NCBI GenBank assembly: GCA_014896305.1
Contig: JADBKQ010000001.1
Location: forward strand, 124,001 to 188,000
From: Limnochordaceae bacterium
GTDB lineage: Bacteria; Bacillota; Limnochordia; Limnochordales; DUMU01
Direction: 5' to 3'
DNA: 64,000 bases
The notes beneath the pieces were generated by a model that saw only the letters and a program-made list of their open reading frames with translations, searched no databases and was not told where the DNA came from. A program made the position numbers and the translations under genes. Each line of letters begins with the position of its first letter. Within the stretch, counting starts at the first letter, position 1. Positions 48,169 to 56,903 of this stretch are shown here, one piece after another.

Positions 48169-48576
48169 TTACTGGGAAGCCCCAGGCTTCTGCAAGTTCT
48201 GGGAAGTCTTGTAGAAGCGCTGAGCTTCGGTGTTACCTGCCTGGGCCGCCTGTTGATAGGAGCTACCGGCCGTTCCAGGAGAGGCGGCTGTTTCGAACGC
48301 GGTGGGCTTACCAGCAGCGCCCGCTCCTCCCCGGGCGGCTTGACCCATTCCCGTCTGTGCCGAACCGGCCTGGGAGTACATGCTTGCACCGCTCGGCGTC
48401 TGGTAGGCTGACTGTCCCGGCTGCCGGCCGCCCAGTTCGCTAGCGGTTTCGTAGAACCGGGAGGCCTCTTGGGCGCCGCCTAGCGCTGCTGCTTGAGCCG
48501 GATTCTGCGTCCCAGCCTGGCCTGCCTGGGTCCCATACTGAAAGGCTAGAGTCCGACGGCGATTGCGATTTGCCAT
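48169..48576 (-). CDS. Ala/Gln/Gly-rich repeat protein, candidate gamma-type SASP-like or other spore protein
   Basis: MANRNRRRTLAFQYGTQAGQAGTQNPAQAAALGGAQEASRFYETASELGGRQPGQS...QAGNTEAQRFYKTSQNLQKPGASQ; internal EA(S/Q)RFY repeat. Confidence 0.5.
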   Translation of the reverse strand: MANRNRRRTLAFQYGTQAGQAGTQNPAQAAALGGAQEASRFYETASELGGRQPGQSAYQTPSGASMYSQAGSAQTGMGQAARGGAGAAGKPTAFETAASPGTAGSSYQQAAQAGNTEAQRFYKTSQNLQKPGASQ

Positions 48577-48793
48577 GCCGTCTCGCGCCTCCTCTTGGTT
48601 GATGCCCCGACCCGGGGTTCAGTAGTAGGGTTGCCCAAAGGGATAGGCATAACTCTGACCAGGCTCGTCCTCAATCTACCGGGGGAGCTAGGTCCGATCC
48701 AGACGCCTCTGGAACCTCTTCTGTCGGGTTGACATGGCAGTGTAGCCATCCGTAGCATCAACACAGATCTGGTCGGCAAAGGAGGGACTTTCC

Positions 48794-50050
48794 TTGGCGG
48801 TAGACTCTGGACTAGGTGTGCCCATTGGTATCCTGGCCGCCCACAGCCTGTCAGCGGCGGCGCGACTGGTATATACCTGGCTCTTCGCCCAGGGGCTGGC
48901 CAGCCGGGGCGAGGGGCGGGTGACTGCCGACCAGGCAACCAGAGCGTTGGGACTGCCGGCCGAAGATGTGGAAACTGCGTTGAATCAGTTAGAGGATTTC
49001 GGCGTCATCCGCCTGTCATTGGAGGGAGCTTCTGACGCCGATCTCTCCGCTTCTGCCGGGGCAGCTGTGCCCTCTCCCGTGCAAGCGCCAGCAGCTCGAC
49101 AGCTGGTGATCGCCTATGAGTTGACGCCGTTGGAGGATATCGACTGGACCTTGCTGGGAGCGGCTCAGGCCGTTGCCGAATGGGCTGCTCCGGTGTTGGC
49201 ACCGGTTGCCGCCACAACCGATCCTTCTGCTCCCAGTGAACACGTTCTCGACGCCGAAACGCCCATATCAACGGTGGGTGAACCAACGCCTCCGCCTGGA
49301 GCAGAGGTCATCCGGGGCACGCCCGACCGGCTACTCACCCTAGATCAAAGGGTTCAAAAGTACGGCCTCGAACCAGTTCTAGCCCATATCTATCAGAAGA
49401 TCGGGCCTGCCTTCACGCCGGAGATGGTCCAGATGCTGGTGGGATGGGCGGAAGAGGACTCTTTCCACTTTCCGCCCGCGGTCATCCGCCTCATCGTAGA
49501 GGAGTGCGCCAACCGGGGAAAGCTGCATCCCAAGTATATGCAGAAAGTGGCGGAAGGCTGGTACGCTCAGGGAGTTCGGACGGTGCACCAGGCGCAGGAG
49601 ATGGTGGCCCGCCAATCGGAGCGAAACCGGCTCTACCAGGCGATTTGCCGTCGCCTGAACCTGGCCCGGCGCCTGACCCAGGACGAAATGGACCTCTGCC
49701 GGAAGTGGGTGGATGATTGGGGCTTCTCGGAAGAGGCAGTGTTGGCCGCTTGCGGCGAGACCGTGAAGACAACCTCCCCTAGCTTCCGCTACATTGACGC
49801 TGTACTGGAGGCCTGGTATGAACGGCGGCGCACGGCGGGTGGACAGGCCGGCGATGCCCCTGTTCCAGCTGGCCATGCAGCCACCGTCGAAAAGGGGCAG
49901 GTGCTGGTCCTGCCCCATCCAGCCAGCCGGCCCCGTTCCAGGGCTATCCCCGACGATCAGGAGAAGCGTCGCCGCCAGGATTACTGGGGCGCGTACCAGC
50001 GAATGATTGGGACCCCGGCCCGTTCTACTGGTTCGACAGGGGAGCATTGA
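48794..50050 (+). CDS. DnaD-domain replication initiation protein (start uncertain)
   Basis: N-terminal winged-helix-like region; C-terminal YGLEPVLAHIYQKIGPAFTPEMVQMLVGWAEEDSFHFPPAVIRLIVEEC...FRYIDAVLEAWYERR; followed by a DnaI-like gene. Confidence 0.75.
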   Translation: MAVDSGLGVPIGILAAHSLSAAARLVYTWLFAQGLASRGEGRVTADQATRALGLPAEDVETALNQLEDFGVIRLSLEGASDADLSASAGAAVPSPVQAPAARQLVIAYELTPLEDIDWTLLGAAQAVAEWAAPVLAPVAATTDPSAPSEHVLDAETPISTVGEPTPPPGAEVIRGTPDRLLTLDQRVQKYGLEPVLAHIYQKIGPAFTPEMVQMLVGWAEEDSFHFPPAVIRLIVEECANRGKLHPKYMQKVAEGWYAQGVRTVHQAQEMVARQSERNRLYQAICRRLNLARRLTQDEMDLCRKWVDDWGFSEEAVLAACGETVKTTSPSFRYIDAVLEAWYERRRTAGGQAGDAPVPAGHAATVEKGQVLVLPHPASRPRSRAIPDDQEKRRRQDYWGAYQRMIGTPARSTGSTGEH

Positions 50051-50051
50051 G

Positions 50052-50963
50052 ATGGCGTCCAACCCCGAGAAAGAGATTCGTCTGCCAGCCGGCCTCAAGG
50101 AGTATTACGAGACGCGACTGCCGGAGCTGCGCCGGTACGGGTTCGACGAATCGATGTACCGCCGTTACGAGCAGGAATTCCTGATTTTGTGGCGGGATGC
50201 CCAAGCTTGCCGCCAGTGCCACAGCCGGGCCGGCTGCCGGGCTACCACGCCCGGGCATCCGCTTCAGATTCACGAGGAGGGAGTCCGCCTGTACGGCGAA
50301 CCGGCTTTTGCCGTGGCTCCCTGCGCACGGGAGCTGGCCCGGCGCGAGCAGGCCTGGCTGCAGACGGCGATCCGTTCAGCCCGGCTGCGGCGGACCGACC
50401 TGCAGCAGACGTTTGCCAATTTCCGGGTGACAGAGCAGAACCGGACCGTATATGAGGCTTGCCTGAATTACGCCCGCACCTACCAACCGAGGCAGACTAC
50501 GTTCGGCATCGTCTTGACTGGACCCGTGGGAACGGGCAAGACGCACCTGGCCTGCGCCATTCTCAACGAATTACGACAGCGGCGCATCGGCGGGCTGCTC
50601 AAGGTCGATGTGGCGGAGCTGCTGGGCGAGATGAGGGCGGTGGTGACGCAAGGGGCATCCACTTTCCCTTTGATGGAGGCAGCCAAGGAAGCGGAGCTGC
50701 TCGTCCTCGACGACCTGGGACAGGAGTACCAGACCGAATGGACCCGTACCACGGTGGGCGAGTTGATCAACGCTCGCTATGCGGATCGTCGGCCGATGGT
50801 GATCACCACCAATCTGGACCTAGAGGCACTCTCCCGTCTGTTCACGGAGAGGGTCTCCTCGCGGCTGTTGGGCATGAGCCAGGTGTTGGTGCTGGAGGGG
50901 GATGACTACCGGATCCTCCAGCACCGGCACCTGGTTCACCGGATCGACCAGAGCCGCGCTTAG
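50052..50963 (+). CDS. dnaI: DnaI/DnaC-like helicase loader AAA+ ATPase
   Basis: CRQCHSRAGCR...TFGIVLTGPVGTGKTHLACAILNELRQRRIGGLLKV...LLVLDDLGQEYQTEWTRTTVGELINARYADRRPMVITTNL. Confidence 0.87.
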   Translation: MASNPEKEIRLPAGLKEYYETRLPELRRYGFDESMYRRYEQEFLILWRDAQACRQCHSRAGCRATTPGHPLQIHEEGVRLYGEPAFAVAPCARELARREQAWLQTAIRSARLRRTDLQQTFANFRVTEQNRTVYEACLNYARTYQPRQTTFGIVLTGPVGTGKTHLACAILNELRQRRIGGLLKVDVAELLGEMRAVVTQGASTFPLMEAAKEAELLVLDDLGQEYQTEWTRTTVGELINARYADRRPMVITTNLDLEALSRLFTERVSSRLLGMSQVLVLEGDDYRILQHRHLVHRIDQSRA

Positions 50964-51196
50964 CGGCCAGATTCGCTTTGGGAGTACGGCTGGGCGTTGT
51001 CCCACATCAACTGCATCATGGCCTTCAGCGTGAACCAGGTACGGGCGTGCCCGTATTCATCCCCCATGATGCTCAGGGTGATCAACCGCAGCTCGTCGTC
51101 GGGCAGGTCCCGTGCCAGCAGGGCATACTCCGAGACTGCACTCAGTTCGTCGTGGATGGCGGAAGAGATCCGCTGCTCGATTTCCCGATCCTGCAT
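50960..51196 (-). CDS. Small ferritin-like / rubrerythrin-type domain protein
   Basis: IEQRISSAIHDELSAVSEYALLARDLPDDELRLITLSIMGDEYGHARTWFTLKAMM: DEL..SEY and DE..HA iron-ligand spacing. Confidence 0.75.
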   Translation of the reverse strand: MQDREIEQRISSAIHDELSAVSEYALLARDLPDDELRLITLSIMGDEYGHARTWFTLKAMMQLMWDNAQPYSQSESGR

Positions 51197-51244
51197 GATT
51201 CATCACCTCCGTAGGAATGGCCTCGTACGGGTAGCGGTCGTCGT

Positions 51245-51703
51245 CTAATCAGGCGGAAATGGTTTCCACGTCAGCGAGCTGGCCGGCGTCGGAGAGGGCC
51301 GAGATGGTGGTGGCCCAGGCGCTGGTTCAGCGAAATGAGGTGGCGGCGGTGCCACAGACGGTGGAGCAGAATGAGGTGGTGGGGCGGCGACGGTTTCTTT
51401 TGTGATGAATGGAGCTCGGCCCAGCGGTTCGCTCCAGGGTGGTACCAAGGATTGCCCTTCCCGATACCGCCGAGCCGTCTCGCTGATCCTCTGAGCCAGC
51501 TCCTGTTCCTGGGATGCCACCTCTTCGACCAGTTGCGCCGTGATGCCCCACCGGGGGTCGCCGTTTGCGACCCTGCGCAACTGCTGACTCAACTCTTGCC
51601 AGCGCGAGCTGCGTTCGGCACTCTGCCGGGCCAAGGCAACCAGACGGGCAGCAATCTCCTCACGGCCGGTAAGCCCCGCGATGAAGGGGGCCGTTGTGCC
51701 CAC
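51245..51703 (-). CDS. Hypothetical protein with Pro-rich C-terminus
   Basis: 152 aa ORF; helical N-terminal half, Pro/Ala-rich tail; no family recognised. Confidence 0.45.
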   Translation of the reverse strand: MGTTAPFIAGLTGREEIAARLVALARQSAERSSRWQELSQQLRRVANGDPRWGITAQLVEEVASQEQELAQRISETARRYREGQSLVPPWSEPLGRAPFITKETVAAPPPHSAPPSVAPPPPHFAEPAPGPPPSRPSPTPASSLTWKPFPPD

Positions 51704-52127
51704 GTTCTTTCCCCCTTGCCGGTTTCGCCGTGGCCTTCCACGGCTGGGCGTATCCCCCTGACCCCTTGCGTCCCTTGCTCCGGACCCTTCTTGTCAGGAT
51801 GCGGCTCAAGCACAGTCTATGGGGAGCGGCAGCGTTTGCTCTCCCCCTGCGGCCCCACTCTGTCCGGACCGGGGTGGAAGAGACCCTCGGTGGCAGCGGG
51901 GGCAGGGTTCACCGGATAGAGGGCGGGAGAGTACGTGAGGGTCTCTTTCGCCCCAGAAGAGGGGTAAAGGAAGAAGGAGGACGACCGTGGGTAGCGAATA
52001 CATCACATGCGCCTTTCCGAGCCCGCATAGCGGCTCGGGTCAGCATCGTCTTGTCCCTTCTCGCCCGGAGCAATCTCGCGTGGCGGTGCTGCGGGAAGGC
52101 ACAAGTGACAAGTGGATACGGGCAAAA

Positions 52128-52375
52128 GGTGCCTCTCATGCCCATGGGATGAGGCCGAAAGCCGATCCGCGCCAGGCGAGGCGGCTGTTCACCAGGGTAA
52201 GCGAGAGGAGAATAGGGAAGTAGGAGCAGTGGGAGCATCCGTCGCCCCCACCGCAAACCTCGCGGGCCCGCCACTGTACCCGGCGACCCCCCATGACCAC
52301 TGGCCTGACGACAGGCTGGGAAGGAGAAGGGGAGGAAACGGCAGATGCATCGCCGGAGCCAGGAGACCTGCCTTT
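52128..52375 (+). promoter_or_regulatory. Cobalamin (AdoCbl-type) riboswitch aptamer upstream of btuFCD
   Basis: GGTGCC..., GAATAGGGAAGTAGG, GGGCCCGCCACTGTA, CCACTGGCCTGACGACAGGCTGGGAAGG, GAGCCAGGAGACCTGCC: conserved B12-box elements in order. Confidence 0.92.
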
Positions 52376-52500
52376 TGCCTGCACCAAGTCCCTCGCGGAA
52401 AGGGGATGGTGTGCGACTCGATGACATCGAGCCGGCGCTGGCTGTGTCCTGTCGCGTTCCTGCAGCGGGCAGAGCCAGGCGGCGGTATGTGGTCGTCTCG

Positions 52501-52524
52501 TCCACCCATCCGGGTGGATTTTTT
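52501..52524 (+). terminator. Riboswitch expression-platform terminator
   Basis: TCCACCC-ATCC-GGGTGGA followed by TTTTTT. Confidence 0.88.
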
Positions 52525-52553
52525 GTTGCCTTCCTTGCCTGGCTTTGACCACC

Positions 52554-52581
52554 CGGACAGTGGACAGCGGACAGTGGACAG
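52554..52581 (+). repeat. Tandem heptamer (YGGACAG)x4
   Basis: CGGACAG TGGACAG CGGACAG TGGACAG between riboswitch terminator and btuF start. Confidence 0.85.
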
Positions 52582-52643
52582 GCTGTTCAAGAGTAGCACG
52601 GGTGCGTTGGACTGGACAGGAGATTGACGAGGAGGTTGATCCA

Positions 52644-53669
52644 ATGCGGTTCATGTTCACGATGGGAAGGAAGATTCGCCACTTGCAGGCAGTCTGGGAG
52701 CGACGTGGGCAGGCTACAGACAAGGGTGGCGGGGGTTGGCGCTTCGGGCTCGCCATCGGGGCCCTGGGGATCATCATCGCAGCCAGTGCCATGTCCCTGC
52801 CGATGTACGTGCCGGTGGCAACCGCGGCCACGGCCGATCAGGCCGCTGCCGCTCCACAGTTTCCGGTGCAAATGGTCGATGCGACCGGCCAGAATGTCAC
52901 CTTGAAAGCGGCTCCCCACCGGATTATCACTCTTGCCCCTAGCCTGACGGAGATGGCCTACGCCCTTGGGCTGGGGCAGGAGCTGGTAGCGGTCAGCGCG
53001 TACAGCGATTATCCTCCTGAGGCCAAGAGCCTGCCCGTGGTGGGAGACGCCTTCTCTCTCAGCTACGAGAAGCTCCTGGCCTATCAGCCCGATCTCGTGC
53101 TGGCGGATGAGACGCTCCAACCCCAGGCGGCGGCCCGCCTGCGGCAGCTGGGGGTTACCGTCTTTGTAGTCGCTCCGAAGACCCTGCCCGATGTGCTGTC
53201 TACCCTGCGGCAGCTGGGGCAACTGACTGGCCGGGCCGCGACCGCAGACCGTCTCGTGGCCTCGCTGCAGGCGCGAATCCGGGCGGTGGAAGAGAAGGTG
53301 GCCCGGCTTCCTGCCACCGACCGTCCCCGGGTCTACGTCGAGATCTGGAACAACCCCTTGATGACCGCCGGTCCCGGCAGTTTCCTCGATGAACTGATTC
53401 GGCTGGCGGGGGGCGTCAATGTGGCCGCCGGCACAGGTCAGGCTTGGCCCCAGATTAGTGCCGAGCTGATCCTGGCCGCCAATCCGGATGTCATCCTGCT
53501 GACCATCAAGGACAAGGAAGAGGTGCTCAAGCGCCCAGGCTGGTCCTCCCTGAACGCCGTGCGCCGTGGGCGTGTGTACGAGGTAGTGCCGGACACTTAC
53601 GTGCGGACTGGTCCTCGTTTGGTAGATGCGCTGGAGTCGCTCTTTGCGCTTTTGCATCCCGAGCAATAG
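52644..53669 (+). CDS. btuF: ABC transporter substrate-binding protein, cobalamin/Fe-siderophore (BtuF-like)
   Basis: Cobalamin riboswitch upstream; IITLAPSLTEMAYALGLGQELVAVSAYSDYPPEAKSLPVVGDAFSLSYEKLLAYQPDLVLAD. Confidence 0.9.
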   Translation: MRFMFTMGRKIRHLQAVWERRGQATDKGGGGWRFGLAIGALGIIIAASAMSLPMYVPVATAATADQAAAAPQFPVQMVDATGQNVTLKAAPHRIITLAPSLTEMAYALGLGQELVAVSAYSDYPPEAKSLPVVGDAFSLSYEKLLAYQPDLVLADETLQPQAAARLRQLGVTVFVVAPKTLPDVLSTLRQLGQLTGRAATADRLVASLQARIRAVEEKVARLPATDRPRVYVEIWNNPLMTAGPGSFLDELIRLAGGVNVAAGTGQAWPQISAELILAANPDVILLTIKDKEEVLKRPGWSSLNAVRRGRVYEVVPDTYVRTGPRLVDALESLFALLHPEQ

Positions 53670-53690
53670 AAAAGACGTGGCGAGGAGATC

Positions 53691-54725
53691 ATGCCAGGAT
53701 TGAAATCAGGGCCAGAGAGTGCCAGCCGGTTCCGCTGGATGCTGTGGGGAAGCGGCTTGCTCCTGGCCGTGCTGGGAGCGACGGCGGCTGCGCTGGGGCC
53801 GGTCGCCGTTCCACTCCCGCAACTGCTGAACATTCTGCTGCACCCCCGGGGCTCTGCCGCTCCCGAATACCTGCAGACCATTGTCTGGCAAATCCGCCTG
53901 CCCCGAGTGTTGCTGGCCATGGAGGTGGGAGCGGCCCTGAGCCTGGCTGGCGTTACCTACCAGGGCCTTTTCCGCAACCCGCTCGCCGACCCCTACGTTC
54001 TGGGCGTGTCATCGGGGGCGGCGCTGGGGGCAACCCTGGCGGTCGTCTGGAGGCATTGGGGTGGGCCCTCCGGAGCATGGGTCTTGCCTGCCCTGGCGTT
54101 TGCCGGGGCGCTGTTTACCACGGCCGTAGTCTACCTGCTGGGCCAACAGGGACGTCGCTTGCCGCTCACCGGTCTATTGCTGGCGGGGGTGGCGGTCAGC
54201 GCCATGAGTAGCGCCCTGGTCTCCGCCCTGTTGATCTTTGCGGGCCAAAGCATGCAAGAGGTGGTCTACTGGATGATGGGGTCACTCAACGGCCGGGGCT
54301 GGCCAGAAGTGGTTTCGATCCTCCCTTTCCTGGCCGGTGGGTCTGCCATCCTGGCAGTGTCTGCACGCCCCCTGGATCTGTTCCTCGCAGGAGAAGAACG
54401 GGCACAAGCTTTAGGATTGCCCGTCGAAGCCACCAAGTTACTGCTGCTAACTTCCGGCGCCCTGCTAGCGGCGGCTGCCGTGGCGACCAGCGGGGTCATT
54501 GGTTTTGCGGGGTTGATCATTCCCCACGCCGCCCGTCTGCTGGTCGGCCCGGCCCACCGTCGACTTCTTCCGGCGGCTGCCTTGCTGGGAGCGGCTTTCC
54601 TCCTGGCCACGGATACCGTGGCCAGGCTGATGGTTCAGCCAGTGGAGTTGCCTATCGGCGTCATCACGGCGGTCTGCGGCAGCCCGTTCTTCCTCTGGCT
54701 GTTGCGTCGGCAAGCGGCACGATAG
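53691..54725 (+). CDS. btuC: FecCD/BtuC-type ABC permease
   Basis: WQIRLPRVLLAMEVGAALSLAGVTYQGLFRNPLADPYVLGVSSGAALGA...GVIGFAGLIIPHAARLLVGPAHRRLLPAAALLGAAFLLATD. Confidence 0.93.
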   Translation: MPGLKSGPESASRFRWMLWGSGLLLAVLGATAAALGPVAVPLPQLLNILLHPRGSAAPEYLQTIVWQIRLPRVLLAMEVGAALSLAGVTYQGLFRNPLADPYVLGVSSGAALGATLAVVWRHWGGPSGAWVLPALAFAGALFTTAVVYLLGQQGRRLPLTGLLLAGVAVSAMSSALVSALLIFAGQSMQEVVYWMMGSLNGRGWPEVVSILPFLAGGSAILAVSARPLDLFLAGEERAQALGLPVEATKLLLLTSGALLAAAAVATSGVIGFAGLIIPHAARLLVGPAHRRLLPAAALLGAAFLLATDTVARLMVQPVELPIGVITAVCGSPFFLWLLRRQAAR

Positions 54726-54761
54726 CACGCTGCCCTCCATGGGGAAGAGAGGGGGAAGACA

Positions 54762-55682
54762 GTGGTGACACTTTCTGATGACGCTCGGCTGCCTCGCCCC
54801 CTGCTCGAGGTGGACGACGTGAGCGTGGTACGGGGTGGCTCCGTGGTCCTCGAGAACGTCAGCCTGTCGGTTCAACCGTCAGAGCTGCTAGGGGTGATCG
54901 GGCCGAACGGAGCCGGTAAGTCTACCCTGCTGCAGGCGATGGCGGGCTTGTTGCCGCACTCGACCGGGTCCGTCCGGTTTGCCGGAGAACCCATCGAAGG
55001 CTGGCCCCGCCGGCGGCTGGCACGGCGGTTGGCGCTGGTCGGGCAGGCGACGGGATGGTCGTTTGCGTTACCAATCCGGGAGGTGGTAGCGCTGGGGCGC
55101 TACCCCTACCAGCCCTGGTGGGGAGGCGAATCTCCTGTCGACCGGCAGGCAGTGCAGGATGCCTTGGCCTGGACGAACCTGACGGAGTTGGCCGCCCGGC
55201 CAGTGACGGCAGTGAGCGGAGGGGAGGCCCAGCGAGTTTTGCTGGCGCAAGCATTGGCCCAAATCTGGCAGCCCGGCGATAGCAGGTCTGAGCCCGAGAC
55301 GCCGCCCGTCCTTCTACTGGACGAGCCCACTGCCCATCTCGATCTGGGCTATCAGGTTGGCTTCTTTTCCTTGTGGAGGCAGATCCAGACCCGCCTGCGG
55401 GCGGCCATCGTCGTTGTCCTGCATGATCTCAACCTGGCCGGCCGGTTCTGCGATCGCCTGTTGCTCCTGTCCCAGGGGCATGTCGTGGACTGGGGCCGTC
55501 CTGAGCAGGTGCTACAACGAGAGCAGCTGGAACGAGTCTATGGGACACCCTTGTGGGTGGGGCACATAGTGGAGAACCATCCTGGCGACCCAGGGGCGGT
55601 GGGGCAGGCCAGCCCGCAAAGATCAGCGGGAATACCAGTCGTGTTGCCAGCCCCGCCTGGGGCATGTCATGGCAGAGTCTGA
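54762..55682 (+). CDS. btuD: ABC transporter ATP-binding protein (BtuD-like)
   Basis: LLGVIGPNGAGKSTLLQAMAGL...VSGGEAQRVLLAQALAQ...VLLLDEPTAHLDLGYQ. Confidence 0.93.
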   Translation: MVTLSDDARLPRPLLEVDDVSVVRGGSVVLENVSLSVQPSELLGVIGPNGAGKSTLLQAMAGLLPHSTGSVRFAGEPIEGWPRRRLARRLALVGQATGWSFALPIREVVALGRYPYQPWWGGESPVDRQAVQDALAWTNLTELAARPVTAVSGGEAQRVLLAQALAQIWQPGDSRSEPETPPVLLLDEPTAHLDLGYQVGFFSLWRQIQTRLRAAIVVVLHDLNLAGRFCDRLLLLSQGHVVDWGRPEQVLQREQLERVYGTPLWVGHIVENHPGDPGAVGQASPQRSAGIPVVLPAPPGACHGRV

Positions 55683-56716
55683 GCAAAAACACGAAGGAAA
55701 TTGCCACCCAGAATGTCCTCTACGTCTTCAGGGCGATATCCGTGAGCCAGGAGCGCCTCCGTCAGCAGCGGGAGGTGGGAGACATCAGGCAACTCTACGG
55801 GGGTCTTACTGATACCGTCGAAGTCCGACCCAAGACCGACGTGTTCAGGACCGACCAGGTCAACGATATGGTCGATGTGTCGCACGATGTCCTCGATCCG
55901 GGCAGGCAATTGTTGCGCGTCGGGCCTCAAGAAAGCCGGCAAGAAATTGATCCCCATCACCCCGTCGTGTTGGGCCAACGCCTGGATCTGAGCATCGGTC
56001 AAGTTGCGGGGGTGGTTGCAGATCACGCGGCAGTTGGAATGCGAGGCAATCAAGGGACCCGAGTAGACCTCCAGCGCGTCCCAAAAGCCCCGGTTTGAGA
56101 GGTGAGAGACGTCCAGCACCATTCCCAACTTGGTCATCCGCTGAACGACCTGCCGACCCAGGCGGGTGAGCCCGCCGCCCGCTTCGGCTTCCTCCACCCC
56201 GTCTGCCAGCTCGTTGCGGCCGTTCCAGGTCAGCCCCAGCAGCCGGATTCCCAGCTGGAAGAAGAGGTCCAGCAGCTCGAGGCTGCCGGCCAGTGGTTCA
56301 CCCCCTTCCAACGAAAGTAGGGCTGCCACCTGCCCGCAGCCCGGCCGGCCCACCCGTTGCAGATCGGAACGGGAGCGAACCAGCCAGAGGCGAGGAGTAT
56401 GCACCACTTCTCGGTAGAAGGAGTCGATCAGGCGGAGCGCCTGGCGGGTAGCAGCCAGATGACCGGCAGCCGAAGGGTCTACCCAAATCGGAAAAACTTG
56501 CAGGTCGACGCCTCCAGCCAGGAGACGAGGAATATCCACATGGCCTTCCCGGCTCTGTTCCCATAGATGGCGGCGACCGGCCAGAACGTCCTGCAAGGTA
56601 TCGGCGTGTGCATCCACTACCACCGCCTGGCGGTGGAGGGCGGCAGCGGTTGGTGATATGGAGCGTTCAGAAGTTTGAACTACCGTAAAAAAGCCTTCTT
56701 TCCAGTTTGTACTCAT
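55667..56716 (-). CDS. Membrane dipeptidase (peptidase family M19)
   Basis: AVVVDAHADTLQDVL...DIPRLLAGGVDLQVFPIWV...LLSLEGGEPL...GIRLLGLTWNGRNELADG...LDVSHLSNRGFWD...IASHSNCRVI...HVGLGSDFDGI. Confidence 0.94.
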   Translation of the reverse strand: MSTNWKEGFFTVVQTSERSISPTAAALHRQAVVVDAHADTLQDVLAGRRHLWEQSREGHVDIPRLLAGGVDLQVFPIWVDPSAAGHLAATRQALRLIDSFYREVVHTPRLWLVRSRSDLQRVGRPGCGQVAALLSLEGGEPLAGSLELLDLFFQLGIRLLGLTWNGRNELADGVEEAEAGGGLTRLGRQVVQRMTKLGMVLDVSHLSNRGFWDALEVYSGPLIASHSNCRVICNHPRNLTDAQIQALAQHDGVMGINFLPAFLRPDAQQLPARIEDIVRHIDHIVDLVGPEHVGLGSDFDGISKTPVELPDVSHLPLLTEALLAHGYRPEDVEDILGGNFLRVFAQTLP

Positions 56717-56903
56717 TTACCGTCCGAGACTCACATCCTGGTATGGTACTCCTGCGTGTACGACACACATAGCCAGTATAGTCCTTACGATGCCGGCGTT
56801 CGTCTTTGTCACACAGAGGGTCTCAGGTTGGAATCCGCCGGAACGGGCCACACTGATAGCAGATTTATGGTGGAAGCATGTGAGCAAGGACGGGGGAATT
56901 CGG

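Noticed and set aside
51909-52505. 198-aa minus-strand ORF opposite the cobalamin riboswitch
   Set aside because: Covers the structured RNA on the other strand; composition is shadow-like
52587-53666. 359-aa minus-strand ORF antisense to btuF
   Set aside because: Shadow ORF; G/R/Q/H-rich with no domain signature, and btuF on the plus strand is well supported
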